DNA from: a bacterium | GTDB taxonomy: Bacteria > 4484-113 > JAFGCY01 | Length of the DNA: 41,804 bases | Direction: 5' to 3' | NCBI GenBank assembly: GCA_016932385.1 | Contig: JAFGCY010000082.1 | Location: 1 to 41,804 of the forward strand | Shown: positions 7,771 to 17,400 of the stretch, piece by piece | Numbering within the stretch: position 1 is the first letter of the stretch | Layout of the letters: every line of letters starts with the position of its first letter | The notes under the pieces: generated by a model | Database searches by the model: none | What the model saw: the letters and a program-made list of their open reading frames with translations, nothing else | Told to the model about the DNA's origin: nothing | Made by a program: the position numbers and the translations under genes

Positions 7771-9174
7771 CAGATGCGGTCCCGGCAGCGCCGCTTTCGT
7801 TTTGTTGAAGCCGTTGAGCGCGGCGATTTTATACACCTCGGCCAGCGTCGGGTAGTTGAACACGGTGTCGATGAAGTAGTCGATCTTGCCGCCGTTGATC
7901 ATCACCGCCTGGGCGATATGGATCAGCTCCGTCGCCTCCGAGCCGATGATGTGGCAGCCCAACAGCGTGCGCTCCTCGGGGTCGAACAACAGCTTCACCA
8001 GCCCGTGCTCGTCGCCGATGATCTGGCCGCGCGCGCTGTCGCGGTAATGCCCGATCCCGACCTCGTAGGGCCGGTCCTCCTTTCTGAGCTGCTCCTCGGT
8101 CGCGCCGATCGTCGACATGTCGGGGAAGGTGTAGATGCCGTAGGGGAACAGCGGTTCGTAGGGCACGTCGGCCACGCCCAAGAGGTGGTTGGCGGCCTTG
8201 CGCCCCTGGTCGATCGAGGTGCTGGCCAGCGAGGGCCAGCCGATCACGTCGCCCGCCGCGTAGATGTGCGGCACCTCGGTCTGGTAGTTTTCGTTGACCT
8301 TCAAATAGCCGTTGTGGTCCACCGCCAGCCCGGCGGCCGCCACGTCCAGGTCCGCCGTGTTGCCTTTGCGCGGCGCGGCGTAGAGCAGCATCTCCACCTC
8401 GAACTGGGTGCCGCTGGTCAGCGTGCCGGTCACGCGGCGGTTGTCCGGCGCGGAGATTTCGGCGACGCGGTCCTCCAGTAAAAAGCGCACGCCCTGCTGC
8501 GCCATGTGCGCCTGGAGCGCGTCGACCAGCTCCACGTCCACCCACGGCAACAGCGTCGGATAGCGGCTGACCACCTGCACTTCGACGCCCAGCAGCGAGA
8601 ACATCGAGGCGTACTCCAGGCCGATCACCCCGCCGCCGATCACCATCAGCGACTTCGGGAGGAAGCTCAGCTTGAGGATGTCGTCGGTGTTGAGGATATT
8701 GACGGTGTTAAACGGCAGGTCGGTCAGGATGTTCGAGGTCGCGCCGGTGCAGACGATGAAGTGGTCCGCCGTGTAGTCGTCCGTGCCGATCGTATGCACG
8801 ACGCGCAGCGTGTGGTCGTCGACGAAATGGCCGGTACCGTTGAGCACGGCGATCCGGTTGCGCTCCAGGTGCTCGTGGATGATGTTGATCTCGCGCCGGA
8901 TGATCGAGTTGCAGCGGAAGATCAGGTCCTCGGCCTCGAGGTCGCGCTTGACGCGGTAGTCCTCGCCGTAGATCCGGCGCTCGTAATAGCCGGACAGGTA
9001 GATGATCGCCGCGCGGAACGTCTTGGAGGGGATCGTGCCTACGTGCAGGCACTGCCCGCCGACGACCTGGCGCTCGTCGACGATCGCCACCTTGCGGCCG
9101 ACCTTGGCGCATTTGATGGCCGCCTTCTGGCCCGCGGGCCCGCAGCCGATCACGATCACGTCGAAATGCGTCAT
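7768..9174 (-). CDS. sthA: Si-specific NAD(P)+ transhydrogenase (soluble pyridine nucleotide transhydrogenase)
   Basis: This 468-residue flavoprotein belongs to the pyridine nucleotide-disulfide oxidoreductase family. The FAD-binding GCGPAGQKAA is near residue 10, the NAD(P)-binding GGGVIGLEYA is mid-protein, and AAGDVIGWPSLA follows before the C-terminal dimerisation domain. In the redox-active site the family's second cysteine is replaced: C42LHVGT47IPSKT instead of CxxxxC. That is the hallmark that separates SthA from lipoamide dehydrogenase and its relatives. The enzyme moves hydride between NADPH and NAD+ in the cytoplasm to balance the two pools. ATG 9174 has no Shine-Dalgarno site; TAGTAT lies 6 nt upstream, suggesting a leaderless mRNA. 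The gene is divergent from the DUF72 gene. Confidence 0.92.
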   Translation of the reverse strand: MTHFDVIVIGCGPAGQKAAIKCAKVGRKVAIVDERQVVGGQCLHVGTIPSKTFRAAIIYLSGYYERRIYGEDYRVKRDLEAEDLIFRCNSIIRREINIIHEHLERNRIAVLNGTGHFVDDHTLRVVHTIGTDDYTADHFIVCTGATSNILTDLPFNTVNILNTDDILKLSFLPKSLMVIGGGVIGLEYASMFSLLGVEVQVVSRYPTLLPWVDVELVDALQAHMAQQGVRFLLEDRVAEISAPDNRRVTGTLTSGTQFEVEMLLYAAPRKGNTADLDVAAAGLAVDHNGYLKVNENYQTEVPHIYAAGDVIGWPSLASTSIDQGRKAANHLLGVADVPYEPLFPYGIYTFPDMSTIGATEEQLRKEDRPYEVGIGHYRDSARGQIIGDEHGLVKLLFDPEERTLLGCHIIGSEATELIHIAQAVMINGGKIDYFIDTVFNYPTLAEVYKIAALNGFNKTKAALPGPHL

Positions 9175-9249
9175 ACGTCTATACTAGCTTTCGCCGCGGC
9201 AAATTCTCGCGTTGGGAACGGAAAACGCGCCGGGCGGTCGGAAAACAGC

Positions 9250-10122
9250 ATGGCAATCCTGATCGGCACCAGCGGCTATGACTATCCCGAATGGGTGGGG
9301 GAGGACCGGTTCTACCCGGCCAGCCTGGAGCACAACCGGCGCGACTGGCTGACCTACTACGCCAGCCAGTTCCCGCTGATCGAGCTGAACTTCACGTACT
9401 ACGGCACCACTTCACCGCAGCAGCTGGAGCAGATGGTCAGGCGCGTCGAGCCCAAGCGACGGCTGGCGCTTTTAGAGGGCGACTTCGCGCCGCGGCCGGA
9501 GTTCGGCTTCGTGATCAAGACCTACGCCACCCTGACGCACGAGATCGGGGAGGACTGGCGGGCGCAAGCTGACAAGTTCAAGGCTGATACCGCGCCGCTG
9601 AGCGAGTCCGGCCGGCTGCTGGGAGTGCTGGCACAGTTCCCGTCGCGCTTCCGCCTGACCGGGCAGTCGCTGGACTACGTCAAGGCGCTGGCGGAGCAGC
9701 TCAGGCCGCTGCCGGTGGTGGCGGAGTTCCGCCACGCGGGCGGGTTCGCCGCGGAGCCGGTTGCCGCGCTCACGGCGGCCGGCGTCGTTACGGTGGGCGT
9801 CGATGCGCCGGAGGAGGCGCGGCTGCCGCGCGCGTTGGAGAGCGAACTGAGCGAGGACGCCGGGCTGCCGTTCACATATTTCCGCCTGCATGGCCGGCGC
9901 GAGGGCAGCTGGTGGGCGGGCGATGCCGCCAGCCGCTACGAGTACCGCTACTCCCTGGGCCAGCTGGAGGCCTTCGCCAAACGGCTGGCGACCAGCATGG
10001 CGCCGCGCACGCTGGTGCTGTTCAATAACCACCGCCACGCCGATGCCGTCAAGAACGCGCGTCAGCTGGACAAGCTGCTCAACGAATTCGCCCAGGTTTT
10101 TGCTAAAAAACCGCCCGAATAG
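9250..10122 (+). CDS. DUF72 (YecE-like) protein
   Basis: This 290-residue protein starts at ATG 9250. The longer open frame running back to 8506 is the shadow of sthA. It opens with the family signature IGTSGYDYPEW and FYPASL, then has FPLIELNFTYYG, VIKTYATLTHE, LAQFPSRF, PVVAEFRH and a C-terminal YFRLHGRR and LFNNHRHADAV. All are typical of DUF72/YecE proteins, which have a TIM-barrel fold and no firmly established biochemical role. The length is normal for the family. It stands alone, divergent from sthA and 62 nt before the start of the next gene. No clear Shine-Dalgarno site is seen, only a purine-rich GGAAAA. Confidence 0.9.
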   Translation: MAILIGTSGYDYPEWVGEDRFYPASLEHNRRDWLTYYASQFPLIELNFTYYGTTSPQQLEQMVRRVEPKRRLALLEGDFAPRPEFGFVIKTYATLTHEIGEDWRAQADKFKADTAPLSESGRLLGVLAQFPSRFRLTGQSLDYVKALAEQLRPLPVVAEFRHAGGFAAEPVAALTAAGVVTVGVDAPEEARLPRALESELSEDAGLPFTYFRLHGRREGSWWAGDAASRYEYRYSLGQLEAFAKRLATSMAPRTLVLFNNHRHADAVKNARQLDKLLNEFAQVFAKKPPE

Positions 10123-10126
10123 GGCC

Positions 10127-10155
10127 TTGACCGCCTGCGGCCGATATGGTATACT
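10127..10155 (+). promoter_or_regulatory. Sigma-70-type promoter
   Basis: TTGACC (10127-10132), a 17-bp spacer and TATACT (10150-10155) form a near-consensus vegetative promoter. It lies 29 nt before the ATG of the BtrH_N-like gene and just downstream of the DUF72 stop. Confidence 0.75.
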
Positions 10156-10184
10156 AATGTTTAGTAATTGCTGTGGAGGTTCAG

Positions 10185-11195
10185 ATGGCGGAGAAGACCG
10201 TGGTGCCGATGGAGATCAACTACCGGCCCAGCTGGCTGAGCTGGGTGGGGGCGGCGACGACCTGTTTGAACGCCCTGGGCATCGATTGCGAGCTGGCGGA
10301 CGTGGCCGGTTACTCGGGCTATGCGTTCCACATGGCGGTGCATAAGGAAATGTGCCCGTCGGGGCCGACGATGCTCAACTGGAGCGGCCTGAACTGGGGG
10401 ATCAACCTGCTCGGCCGCAGTGCGCAGGCGTTTGTCTGCGGCGACTGCCATACCGGCGAGCACATCTGCGAGCGCACACGCACGCACTGCCGCCAGGTGT
10501 TCGAGCTGGCCAGCCGCGAGATCGCCGCGGGCCGGCCCTGCGTGCTCTGGGGCGCCTATGTGCCGGAGTTCGCGGTGGTCTACGGCATCGAAGACGGCAA
10601 GTACCTGGTGAAAAGCGTCAAGGGGCACTGCGGCGAGGCGGAACCGCCGCTGGCCTATGACGAGCTGGACGCACCGGGCGGGCCGTACCTGCTGGCGATG
10701 CCGACGGCGACGAACGAGGAAGTGCAAAGGGAATGGCGCGACCGTTTCGCGATCGGCCAGGCGGCGCAACGGCTGACCATGCCGTCGTGGACCGGCGACT
10801 ACAGCCTCGGGCTGAAGGCCTACGACCGGTGGATCGCGGCACTCAAAGCCGGCAAGGTGATCACCTTCGGCAACGCTTATTGCGCGCAGTGCTACTGCGA
10901 GGCCAAGGCCTTCGCGCATGAGTTCCTGGCGGGCGTGGCCAAGCGCCAGCCGCCCGTGGCGGAAATGCTTAAGCCGGCGGTGGCGGACTACGCCACGGTC
11001 AAGGACGCGCTGAAGCGGGTGGCGGAGCTGTTCCCGTTCCCCGGCGAAAAGGAAGTCCAGGATCCGCAGGTGATCGAGCAGGCCGTCGCGGCGCTGACGG
11101 AAGCCCAGGCCGCGGAAACCCGCGCGGCGGAGGTGCTGCTCAAGGTTGCCCAACTCACCGCGCCGTCGCTGAAAACGGAGACGGCGGAATCGTAG
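10185..11195 (+). CDS. BtrH_N/C39-like (papain-fold) protein of unknown substrate
   Basis: This 336-residue protein starts at ATG 10185 behind a strong GGAGG (10175-10179), which I prefer to the in-frame GTG 10173. The first ~180 residues resemble the butirosin BtrH N-terminal / C39-like papain fold. A Cys sits in an N-terminal helix (AATTCLNALGID), then DVAGYSGYAFHMAVHKEMCPSG, GRPCVLWGAYVPEFAVVYGI and a DGKYLVKS strand. The C-terminal ~110 residues are helical, with AYCAQCYCEAKAF. BtrH-type proteins include acyltransferases and peptidase-like enzymes; I cannot say which reaction applies. It has its own promoter. Its TAG stop is the edge of a 30-bp inverted repeat. No signal peptide is seen, so it is probably cytoplasmic. 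Confidence 0.65.
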   Translation: MAEKTVVPMEINYRPSWLSWVGAATTCLNALGIDCELADVAGYSGYAFHMAVHKEMCPSGPTMLNWSGLNWGINLLGRSAQAFVCGDCHTGEHICERTRTHCRQVFELASREIAAGRPCVLWGAYVPEFAVVYGIEDGKYLVKSVKGHCGEAEPPLAYDELDAPGGPYLLAMPTATNEEVQREWRDRFAIGQAAQRLTMPSWTGDYSLGLKAYDRWIAALKAGKVITFGNAYCAQCYCEAKAFAHEFLAGVAKRQPPVAEMLKPAVADYATVKDALKRVAELFPFPGEKEVQDPQVIEQAVAALTEAQAAETRAAEVLLKVAQLTAPSLKTETAES

Positions 11196-11431
11196 CGGCG
11201 ACCGCTGGTCGCCGGATTGATTGCTGGTGGTCGGCAGCAATAGCGCGATCCCGCCGACGGCGGGACTGTGCGCCCACCATAGCCGGTAGGGCGGCCGTCC
11301 CGGCCGCCGTTCACGGGCGCGGCAGCCCGTGTCACCAGCCCTTGAACCATCGCCCTTGAACCTTGAACCCGACTGGACGCGGACGAGTCGTCAGCGCTAA
11401 CCAATCCGGCGACCAGCGGTCGCCGCTACGA
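11190..11431. repeat. 242-bp element bounded by perfect 30-bp inverted repeats
   Basis: Positions 11190-11219 are the exact reverse complement of 11402-11431. Each arm contains its own hairpin (GGCGACC/GGTCGCC around GCT). Inside lie further perfect stems: CCCGCC/GGCGGG near 11251-11266, GCGGCCG/CGGCCGC near 11291-11307, and ACGGGC/GCCCGT near 11313-11330. CTTGAAC also occurs three times (11341, 11355, 11362). The left arm overlaps and supplies the TAG stop of the preceding gene. The rest of 11196-11666 has no recognisable gene. Confidence 0.85.
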
Positions 11432-11666
11432 GCCGCTTTGGCCTACGGCCTTTGGCCTGGGCTTCCCCCTGAATTCATTCACCTCTCCCCTTTAACCTTG
11501 TTGCCCAACGCCGCCGGATCCCACCAGAATATCCGCCTTTGATTACCGGCGCCGGTGAGATCGCATAAGCTATCCTATTACCGCCGTTTAAGGCCGTCCG
11601 GCGGCGGGTAACAGGAATGGTTACTTACCGGCCGGCGACTGCCGGCCGCAATGCTTGGAGGTAGTG

Positions 11667-12569
11667 ATGCCCAAAGGTCATCTCTATTTGATTGTGGGAC
11701 TGATCCTCACCTGTCTCGGCGTGTATCCCGTATTGGCGGCCGCCGCCGAGGACTCCGCCACCGCCTGCGCGCGACTGCTGGTCTTAAGCCCCGGCGAGGG
11801 TGCGGCCAGCGTGACGATGCCGGACGGCAACGGTGACTACACCGCGGTCGATTTGGCTCCGCTGATGTTTCTGTTCGCCGGCGACCGCCTCAGTCTGCCC
11901 GCCGGCGCCAACGCCGTGTTGCTTAGCTATCCGGACTCGACGCGCCAGACCCACACCGGCCCCAGCCTGCTCGAGGTCACGGCGGACGGGCTGGCGGTGC
12001 TGGAAGCCGGCCCCACCGCGCCGGTGGTGGAGCAGCTGGAGCTGGAAATGGCGCCGGTCGTGGTCGGCGGGCGCACCGACATTCGCGGCGCGACGATGTA
12101 CACGCGCGGCGACGACGAGGTATACCTGGAGCAGGTCTATCCGCTGAATACGGTCGTTGCACCGGGCGAGTTGACCTGCGAATGGGTCATGCAGGGGGTG
12201 GACGGTCCGGTCACATTTACGCTGGCCGACCAGGATTACGCCGTGGTCGAGACTCGTGAAGCCGCGGCGGATGCCGGTCAGATCGAATGCGCCGTCGAGC
12301 CCGACCGCGTCTATTACTGGCGGCTGGCGCATCCCGACGCCTCGACCGATTACGTGCGTTTTTCGGTACTCGACGATTTCAGCTGGCAGGGCGTGGCCGC
12401 GCTGCTGGTCGACCTGGGCTGTGACCGGGCCGCCCCGCTGGATTCGATCGCCGAGCTGACCGACGTCTCCGACCTGACCTGCCTGCTGTCGGTGTTCCAG
12501 TACTACGGGCTGGGGCGCGAGATGCAGCGGACGCTTACGCGGCTGACCGCCGTCCTGGCTGAGCGCTGA
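11667..12569 (+). CDS. Secreted FecR-like protein, first gene of a CHASE2/CHAT operon
   Basis: This 300-residue protein starts at ATG 11667 behind TTGGAGGTAGTG. A signal peptide ends near LAAAAED (about residue 26). Residues ~30-110 resemble a FecR-type beta domain (FLFAGDRLSLPAGANAVL, LLSYPDSTRQTHTGPSLLEV). Residues ~130-225 form a second beta-rich region (VYPLNTVVAPG, CEWVMQG, YYWRLAHPDA). The final ~70 residues are helical and end with an LTDLTCLLSVFQYYGLG-like hairpin resembling a TPR pair. It overlaps the CHASE2 gene by one base. In cyanobacteria and some other phyla, CHASE2 and TPR-CHAT genes neighbour FecR or DUF928 proteins, and the architecture fits that role. It is probably periplasmic and may sense or present a ligand to the CHASE2 domain. 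Family assignment is moderate. Confidence 0.6.
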   Translation: MPKGHLYLIVGLILTCLGVYPVLAAAAEDSATACARLLVLSPGEGAASVTMPDGNGDYTAVDLAPLMFLFAGDRLSLPAGANAVLLSYPDSTRQTHTGPSLLEVTADGLAVLEAGPTAPVVEQLELEMAPVVVGGRTDIRGATMYTRGDDEVYLEQVYPLNTVVAPGELTCEWVMQGVDGPVTFTLADQDYAVVETREAAADAGQIECAVEPDRVYYWRLAHPDASTDYVRFSVLDDFSWQGVAALLVDLGCDRAAPLDSIAELTDVSDLTCLLSVFQYYGLGREMQRTLTRLTAVLAER

Positions 12570-14437
12570 TGCGGCGCCAGCGGACCAGGCTGCTGATCGC
12601 CGGCGTCCTGCTCTGGCTGCTCACCGCGGCCTCGGCGCCCTGGTGGCCCGCGTTGCCCGGCATCGCCTGGCTCGACGGGCAGCTCGAGAACGCTTGGTTC
12701 CAGCTGCGCGGACCGCGCCCGACCTCGGGGCAGGTGGCGATTGTCGCGATCGACGACGCCAGCCTGGCGCAGTTGCCGGCGCCGACGGTCTACTGGGGCA
12801 CCTATTACGCCGAGGCGGTTCGCCGGTTGTCCCGGACGGGCGCAGAAGTGATTGCGCTCGATATCTACTTCGCCGAACTGCCGCTGCTGGGCGGCCGCGC
12901 CACGGAGGCCGAGCGGCAGATGAAAGCGCTGGAGGTCCAGGCCAACACGGAGTTGGGCGCGGCGCTGGCCGAGGCGCGGTTCGTCAATAACTGCATGGTG
13001 CTGCTGGCGGCGTTCATCGAGGACGGCCGGCTGAAGCCGCCGCGCCAGGAACTCATCGCCGGGGCCGGCGGCGGTTATGACACACTGGGTGCTATCAACC
13101 TGCTGACCACGACGGCGCGCGACGAAGTCGTGCGCGAGTTTGCCCTGAGGTGGCCGGCGGTTGAGGAAGGCAGTCCGGACGTTATCTCCCTGCCGTATTT
13201 GGCCGCGCATGAGCTGTGCGATCCTTGCCGCGAAGCCTGGTATTCCAGCTCGTACGGTCTTCAGACCGCCCGTATCAATTACGCCGGGCCGGCGGGCACG
13301 ATCCCGCGCATCAGCCTGGCTGACGTCATCCGCGCCACGCCGGAGGAACTGGCGGAACTCAGCGCCCAATGGCGGGGCGGCTTAGTATTCATTGGCGATA
13401 CGGCGATGCCGCAGGACACGCATGTCACGCCGTACTCGCGCCCGTTCCTGGGCGGCGGCGAGTTTGAGCGTATGCCCGGCGTCGAGTTGCTGGCCAATGT
13501 GACCGATGCGACGTTGGCCGGCCGGCAGCTGGAGCCGCTGCCCAGCTGGCCCCTGACCATCCTGGCTGCCATGATGCTGCTGCTCTCGGGTCTGGCGATC
13601 TATCTCTGGCCCTGGCTGGCCGGAGTCCTGGTCGATCTGGGGTTGGCGGCGGGCGTGGCTTCCTGGGGATATTACTGGTTTCTGGGCGACACGCTCGTCC
13701 CGGTCGGCGCGCTGATCGCGCTTCTGATCGTCCACGGCGCGCTGGCGCGACTGGTCCGGAACGTGCTTTTAGAGCGCGAGCGGCGCCGTCTGGCGCACTA
13801 CTTCAGCCGCTACACCAGCCCGCAGGCGCTCAAGCACGTGCTCGACGACGAGGAGCGCCGGCTGCTGGCGGGTGAACGCTGCGAGGTCGTGGTGATGTTC
13901 TACGACATCCGCGGCTTCACCACGATGAGCGAGCGCGCGGAGCCGGACGCCGCGATCGCGTTCCTGACCGCCTTCCATGACCGCATGGCCGGCATCATCG
14001 CCGCGCACGGGGGCTGGGTCGACAAGTTCCTCGGCGACGGAGCGCTGGTAATCTTCGGCTTTCCCATCAGCGATCCCGGAGCGCCGCTCAAGGCCGTCGG
14101 CTGCGCCAAGCAGATGATCGCCGCCGCCGCCGACTTTACGCCGCTCTCCGGCGAGGGCCGCGTGGCGATCGGTGTCGGGCTGCACTTCGGTCCGGTCGTG
14201 ATCGGCAACGTCGGCTCGGCGACCAAGCTGGACTTCACCGCGATCGGCGACACTGTCAACACCGCCGCGCGCGTCCAGGACCTCTGCAAGCAGCACGGCC
14301 GGCCGCTTTTAATGACCGGCGAACTGGCCGCCTATCTCGGCCGGGACCAGCGGCTGGTGGCGCTGGGCGCCGCCCAGGTGCGCGGGCGCTCGGCGGTCGA
14401 GTTGTACACCTGCGCGTCCGCCGTTTCGGAGGAGTGA
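12569..14437 (+). CDS. CHASE2-domain class III adenylate/guanylate cyclase
   Basis: This 622-residue membrane protein has an N-terminal signal-anchor helix (residues ~6-25) and an extracytoplasmic CHASE2 sensor (~35-315; VAIVAIDDASLAQL, GAEVIALDIYFAEL, GLVFIGDTA, MPGVELLANV). Three transmembrane helices follow (~325-395). The cytoplasmic class III catalytic domain spans ~430-610. The metal-binding aspartates are present: Asp446 in FYDIRGFT and Asp490 in FLGDGALVIFG. LDFTAIGDTVNTAARV supplies the usual base- and ribose-contacting region and fits an adenylate cyclase. It should turn a periplasmic signal into cAMP, or cGMP. The stop of the upstream gene and this ATG share one base (TGATG) and the CHAT gene starts one base after this stop, so the three are translationally coupled. 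Confidence 0.93.
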   Translation: MRRQRTRLLIAGVLLWLLTAASAPWWPALPGIAWLDGQLENAWFQLRGPRPTSGQVAIVAIDDASLAQLPAPTVYWGTYYAEAVRRLSRTGAEVIALDIYFAELPLLGGRATEAERQMKALEVQANTELGAALAEARFVNNCMVLLAAFIEDGRLKPPRQELIAGAGGGYDTLGAINLLTTTARDEVVREFALRWPAVEEGSPDVISLPYLAAHELCDPCREAWYSSSYGLQTARINYAGPAGTIPRISLADVIRATPEELAELSAQWRGGLVFIGDTAMPQDTHVTPYSRPFLGGGEFERMPGVELLANVTDATLAGRQLEPLPSWPLTILAAMMLLLSGLAIYLWPWLAGVLVDLGLAAGVASWGYYWFLGDTLVPVGALIALLIVHGALARLVRNVLLERERRRLAHYFSRYTSPQALKHVLDDEERRLLAGERCEVVVMFYDIRGFTTMSERAEPDAAIAFLTAFHDRMAGIIAAHGGWVDKFLGDGALVIFGFPISDPGAPLKAVGCAKQMIAAAADFTPLSGEGRVAIGVGLHFGPVVIGNVGSATKLDFTAIGDTVNTAARVQDLCKQHGRPLLMTGELAAYLGRDQRLVALGAAQVRGRSAVELYTCASAVSEE

Positions 14438-14438
14438 A

Positions 14439-17400
14439 ATGAGATACATCAAGCTGTTGCTGCCGGTACTGCTGGTGGCCCTGCTGCCCGCGACGGGCTG
14501 GGCCGCGGTCGACCTGAGCGGCTGGGAGCCCGCGGAGGAGCTGATCCTCGGCCAGGTGGACGTTACCTTCGCCGACCTGCCGGCCGACCTGGCGGAATCC
14601 AGCGCAACCGGCCTGGCCGTGCTGGCCCGCGAGTTGACCGAGCAGAGCACGGCGCTGTTGCCGGCCGGCGACGTCGAGCCCGGCTACTGGCAGGCCGCCC
14701 GGGCCGTGGTGATCGGGCGCGCGCTGGACAACCCCGACCTGATCGCCCCCGCGCTCTACCAGGCGGCGACCGCGCTGGCGACGATCAACGACCTGGTGCG
14801 GGCCACGCAGTACGCCGACGCGCTGGCGGCCGAGATGGAGGAGTACGGGCTGAGGCGCTGGTGGGGCGACGCGCACTGGCTGGCCGGCTACTGCCGCCTC
14901 TACCTCGGCCAGTACAAGGAATCGCTCGACGATCACGAAAAAGCACTCACCGTCTACCGCGAAGAGGGCGACAGCTGGAACACCGGCCTGACGCTCGGTA
15001 ATATCGGCGCGCTCTACAGTTATCGCGGCGAGTACGAACGGGCGCTCGACTGCTTCGAGCAATCGGAGCGGATCAGCGCGGATGCGGGCGACACCGCCAG
15101 TGCGGCCAACGCGCTCAACAACATCGGCGCGATGTACGCCAATCTGGGGCGCTATGACGACGCGCTCGATTACTACGCGCAGGCCCTGGCGGACTTCCAG
15201 GAACTCGGCGATGCCTGGAGCGAGGGCTCGACCTACGACAACATGGCGCTGTTGTACCGGCAGCGCGGCAATTTCGCCGCCGCGGCGGAATATTACCAGC
15301 ATGTGATCGACAAGCGGCTGGAGGTCGGCGACACGCGCGCGGCCGGCGCCGCCTACAACAACCTGGGGCTGGTCCAGGCCGACCAGGGTCTGTACAACCT
15401 GGCGCTGGAAAACTACGCCACGTCCCTGGAGCTGGTCCAAGCCGCCGGCGACCTGACCTCCTACGGTTCGGCGCTGAACAACATCGGCGTGATCTACGAG
15501 ACGCTCGGCCTGCACAGCCAGGCCCTGGCCCAATACCTGGCCTGCCTGGAGATCCGGCGCGCTGAAAATGACCGCGGCGGCGAGTGCGAAGCGCTCAACA
15601 ACGTCGGCCTGTCGTATTACAACCAGGACCAGTACGACCAGGCGCTGGACTATCTGGAGCAGTCCGGCGCGCTGGCGGACGAATTCGGCGATCCGAAGCT
15701 CCAGGCCTGGGCGCTCAACAACACCGGCCTGGTCTACGACGCCCGCCACCAGTACGCCGAGGCGCAGGAATATTACGAGCAGGCCCGCCAGCTGAAGCTG
15801 ACGATCCCCGACCCGGTCAGCGCGGCGATCTCCGGCAACAACGCCGCGATGGCCAGCTTCAGCCAGGGGTATTACGACGCGGCGCTGGCCGGGGTCGAGG
15901 AGGCGCTCGCGGCCTGGGAGACCGGCGGCGACCGGCGCTCGATCCTGATCGGGCTCAACAACCGCAGTGCGATCCTGCTGCAGCTCGACCGGCCCGGCGA
16001 GGCGCTGGCTTCCAGCCGGCAGGCGCTGGCTCTGGCGCGCGAGCAGGTGCGCCAGTTCACCTGGGAGTCGGGGCTGAAGCAGGGCCTGGCCGACGATCTG
16101 CGTTTCACCGGCATTCTGCAGCTGATGGCGCAGCTGGCCCAGGATGCGCCGGACGATGCCTTCGCCACGCTGGAGTCGATCAAAGGCGTGCCGCTGCTGC
16201 AGCTGTTGCTGCAGGCGCAGTCGCAGACGCAGGACGACGAGGCCCGGGCCGCGCTGGGCCGTTATCGCACCGCCCAGGCGCTCAGCCAGACCGCCCGTGG
16301 CCAGCTGGCGGCCTTGGCTACGCCTGCCGACCTGGTGCTCATCGCGACCGATGCGACGGGCGCGGTGGACGAGGAGCAGCTGGCGGCGCTGATCGCGCAG
16401 GAGGACAACAAGCGGGCGCACTGCGAGGCCGACCTCGCGGCGCAGGCGGCGATCGCCGCCGATGCCTGGGACTACCTGCGCGAGCACGATCCGCGGCTGA
16501 CCGAAATCATCGAGGTCCAGGGGCTGACCCCGCAGGCGGTGCAACAGCACATACTTAAGCCCAACCAGGTGGCCCTGGAGTACCTGGTCGTGGCCGAGAT
16601 GTCGACTTATGCCCTGCCACCAGAGGTGGTGGTCTTCTGCCTGCCGGCCACGGGCCAGCTGACGGTGGCGCGCCGGCGCTTCACGATGATTCCGCCGGAA
16701 GGCACCGCCGACGACTGGATCGCGCTGCAGGTCGACCGGCTCCTCGGTACGGACGCCGCCGCATCCCAGGCCGCCGGCCGCGAGCTTTACGAGATGCTGA
16801 TCGCACCGGTGGCCGACGCGATCCCACCGGACAACGAACTCTTGATCTGTCCGGACCGGCAGCTCTACGCCGTGCCCTTCGAGGCGCTGACGACGCCGGA
16901 GGGCGCGTATTTGCTGGACGGCCATGCCATCAGCTACGCCACCTCGGCGACGATGCTCGATTACATCCCCGAGACCGCGGCGGTGGGGCAGGGCGCGCTG
17001 GTTGCCGGGCTGAGCTTCGGCGCGGCGGCGGCGGAGGCCGAGCAGGACGCGGCCCTTGACCAGCTCTTAGCGATGCGCGGCGCCGACAGCCTGCGCGGCG
17101 GCCTGTTCCGGCGCGATACGCTGTTTCCGCTGCCGGGCGTGCCGGCCGAGGTCCATGACGTGGCCGAGATCCTCCAGGCCGACGAGGCGCTGGATGGGAT
17201 GGTGACCGAGGGCTGGCTGGCGGCGGAGATGCCGGGGCACGCGGTGGTGCACCTGGCGACGCACGGCTTCATCCACTCGACGCCGCTGATGAACGGGATC
17301 GTCACCTGGCTGGGCGAGGCTGACACGGCCCCGGCGGAGGCGGGCGACGGCTTCATGACGATGGGCGAGATCATGGGCCTGCCGCTGGCGGGTTGCGAAC

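Noticed and set aside
8506..9249. N-terminal extension of the DUF72 frame
   Set aside because: It is antisense to sthA; the DUF72 signature begins directly at ATG 9250.
14256..16925. 889-codon open frame on the minus strand
   Set aside because: It is antisense to the TPR-CHAT gene, is full of Arg/Gln/Val low-complexity sequence typical of GC-rich shadow frames, and has no domain or ribosome site.
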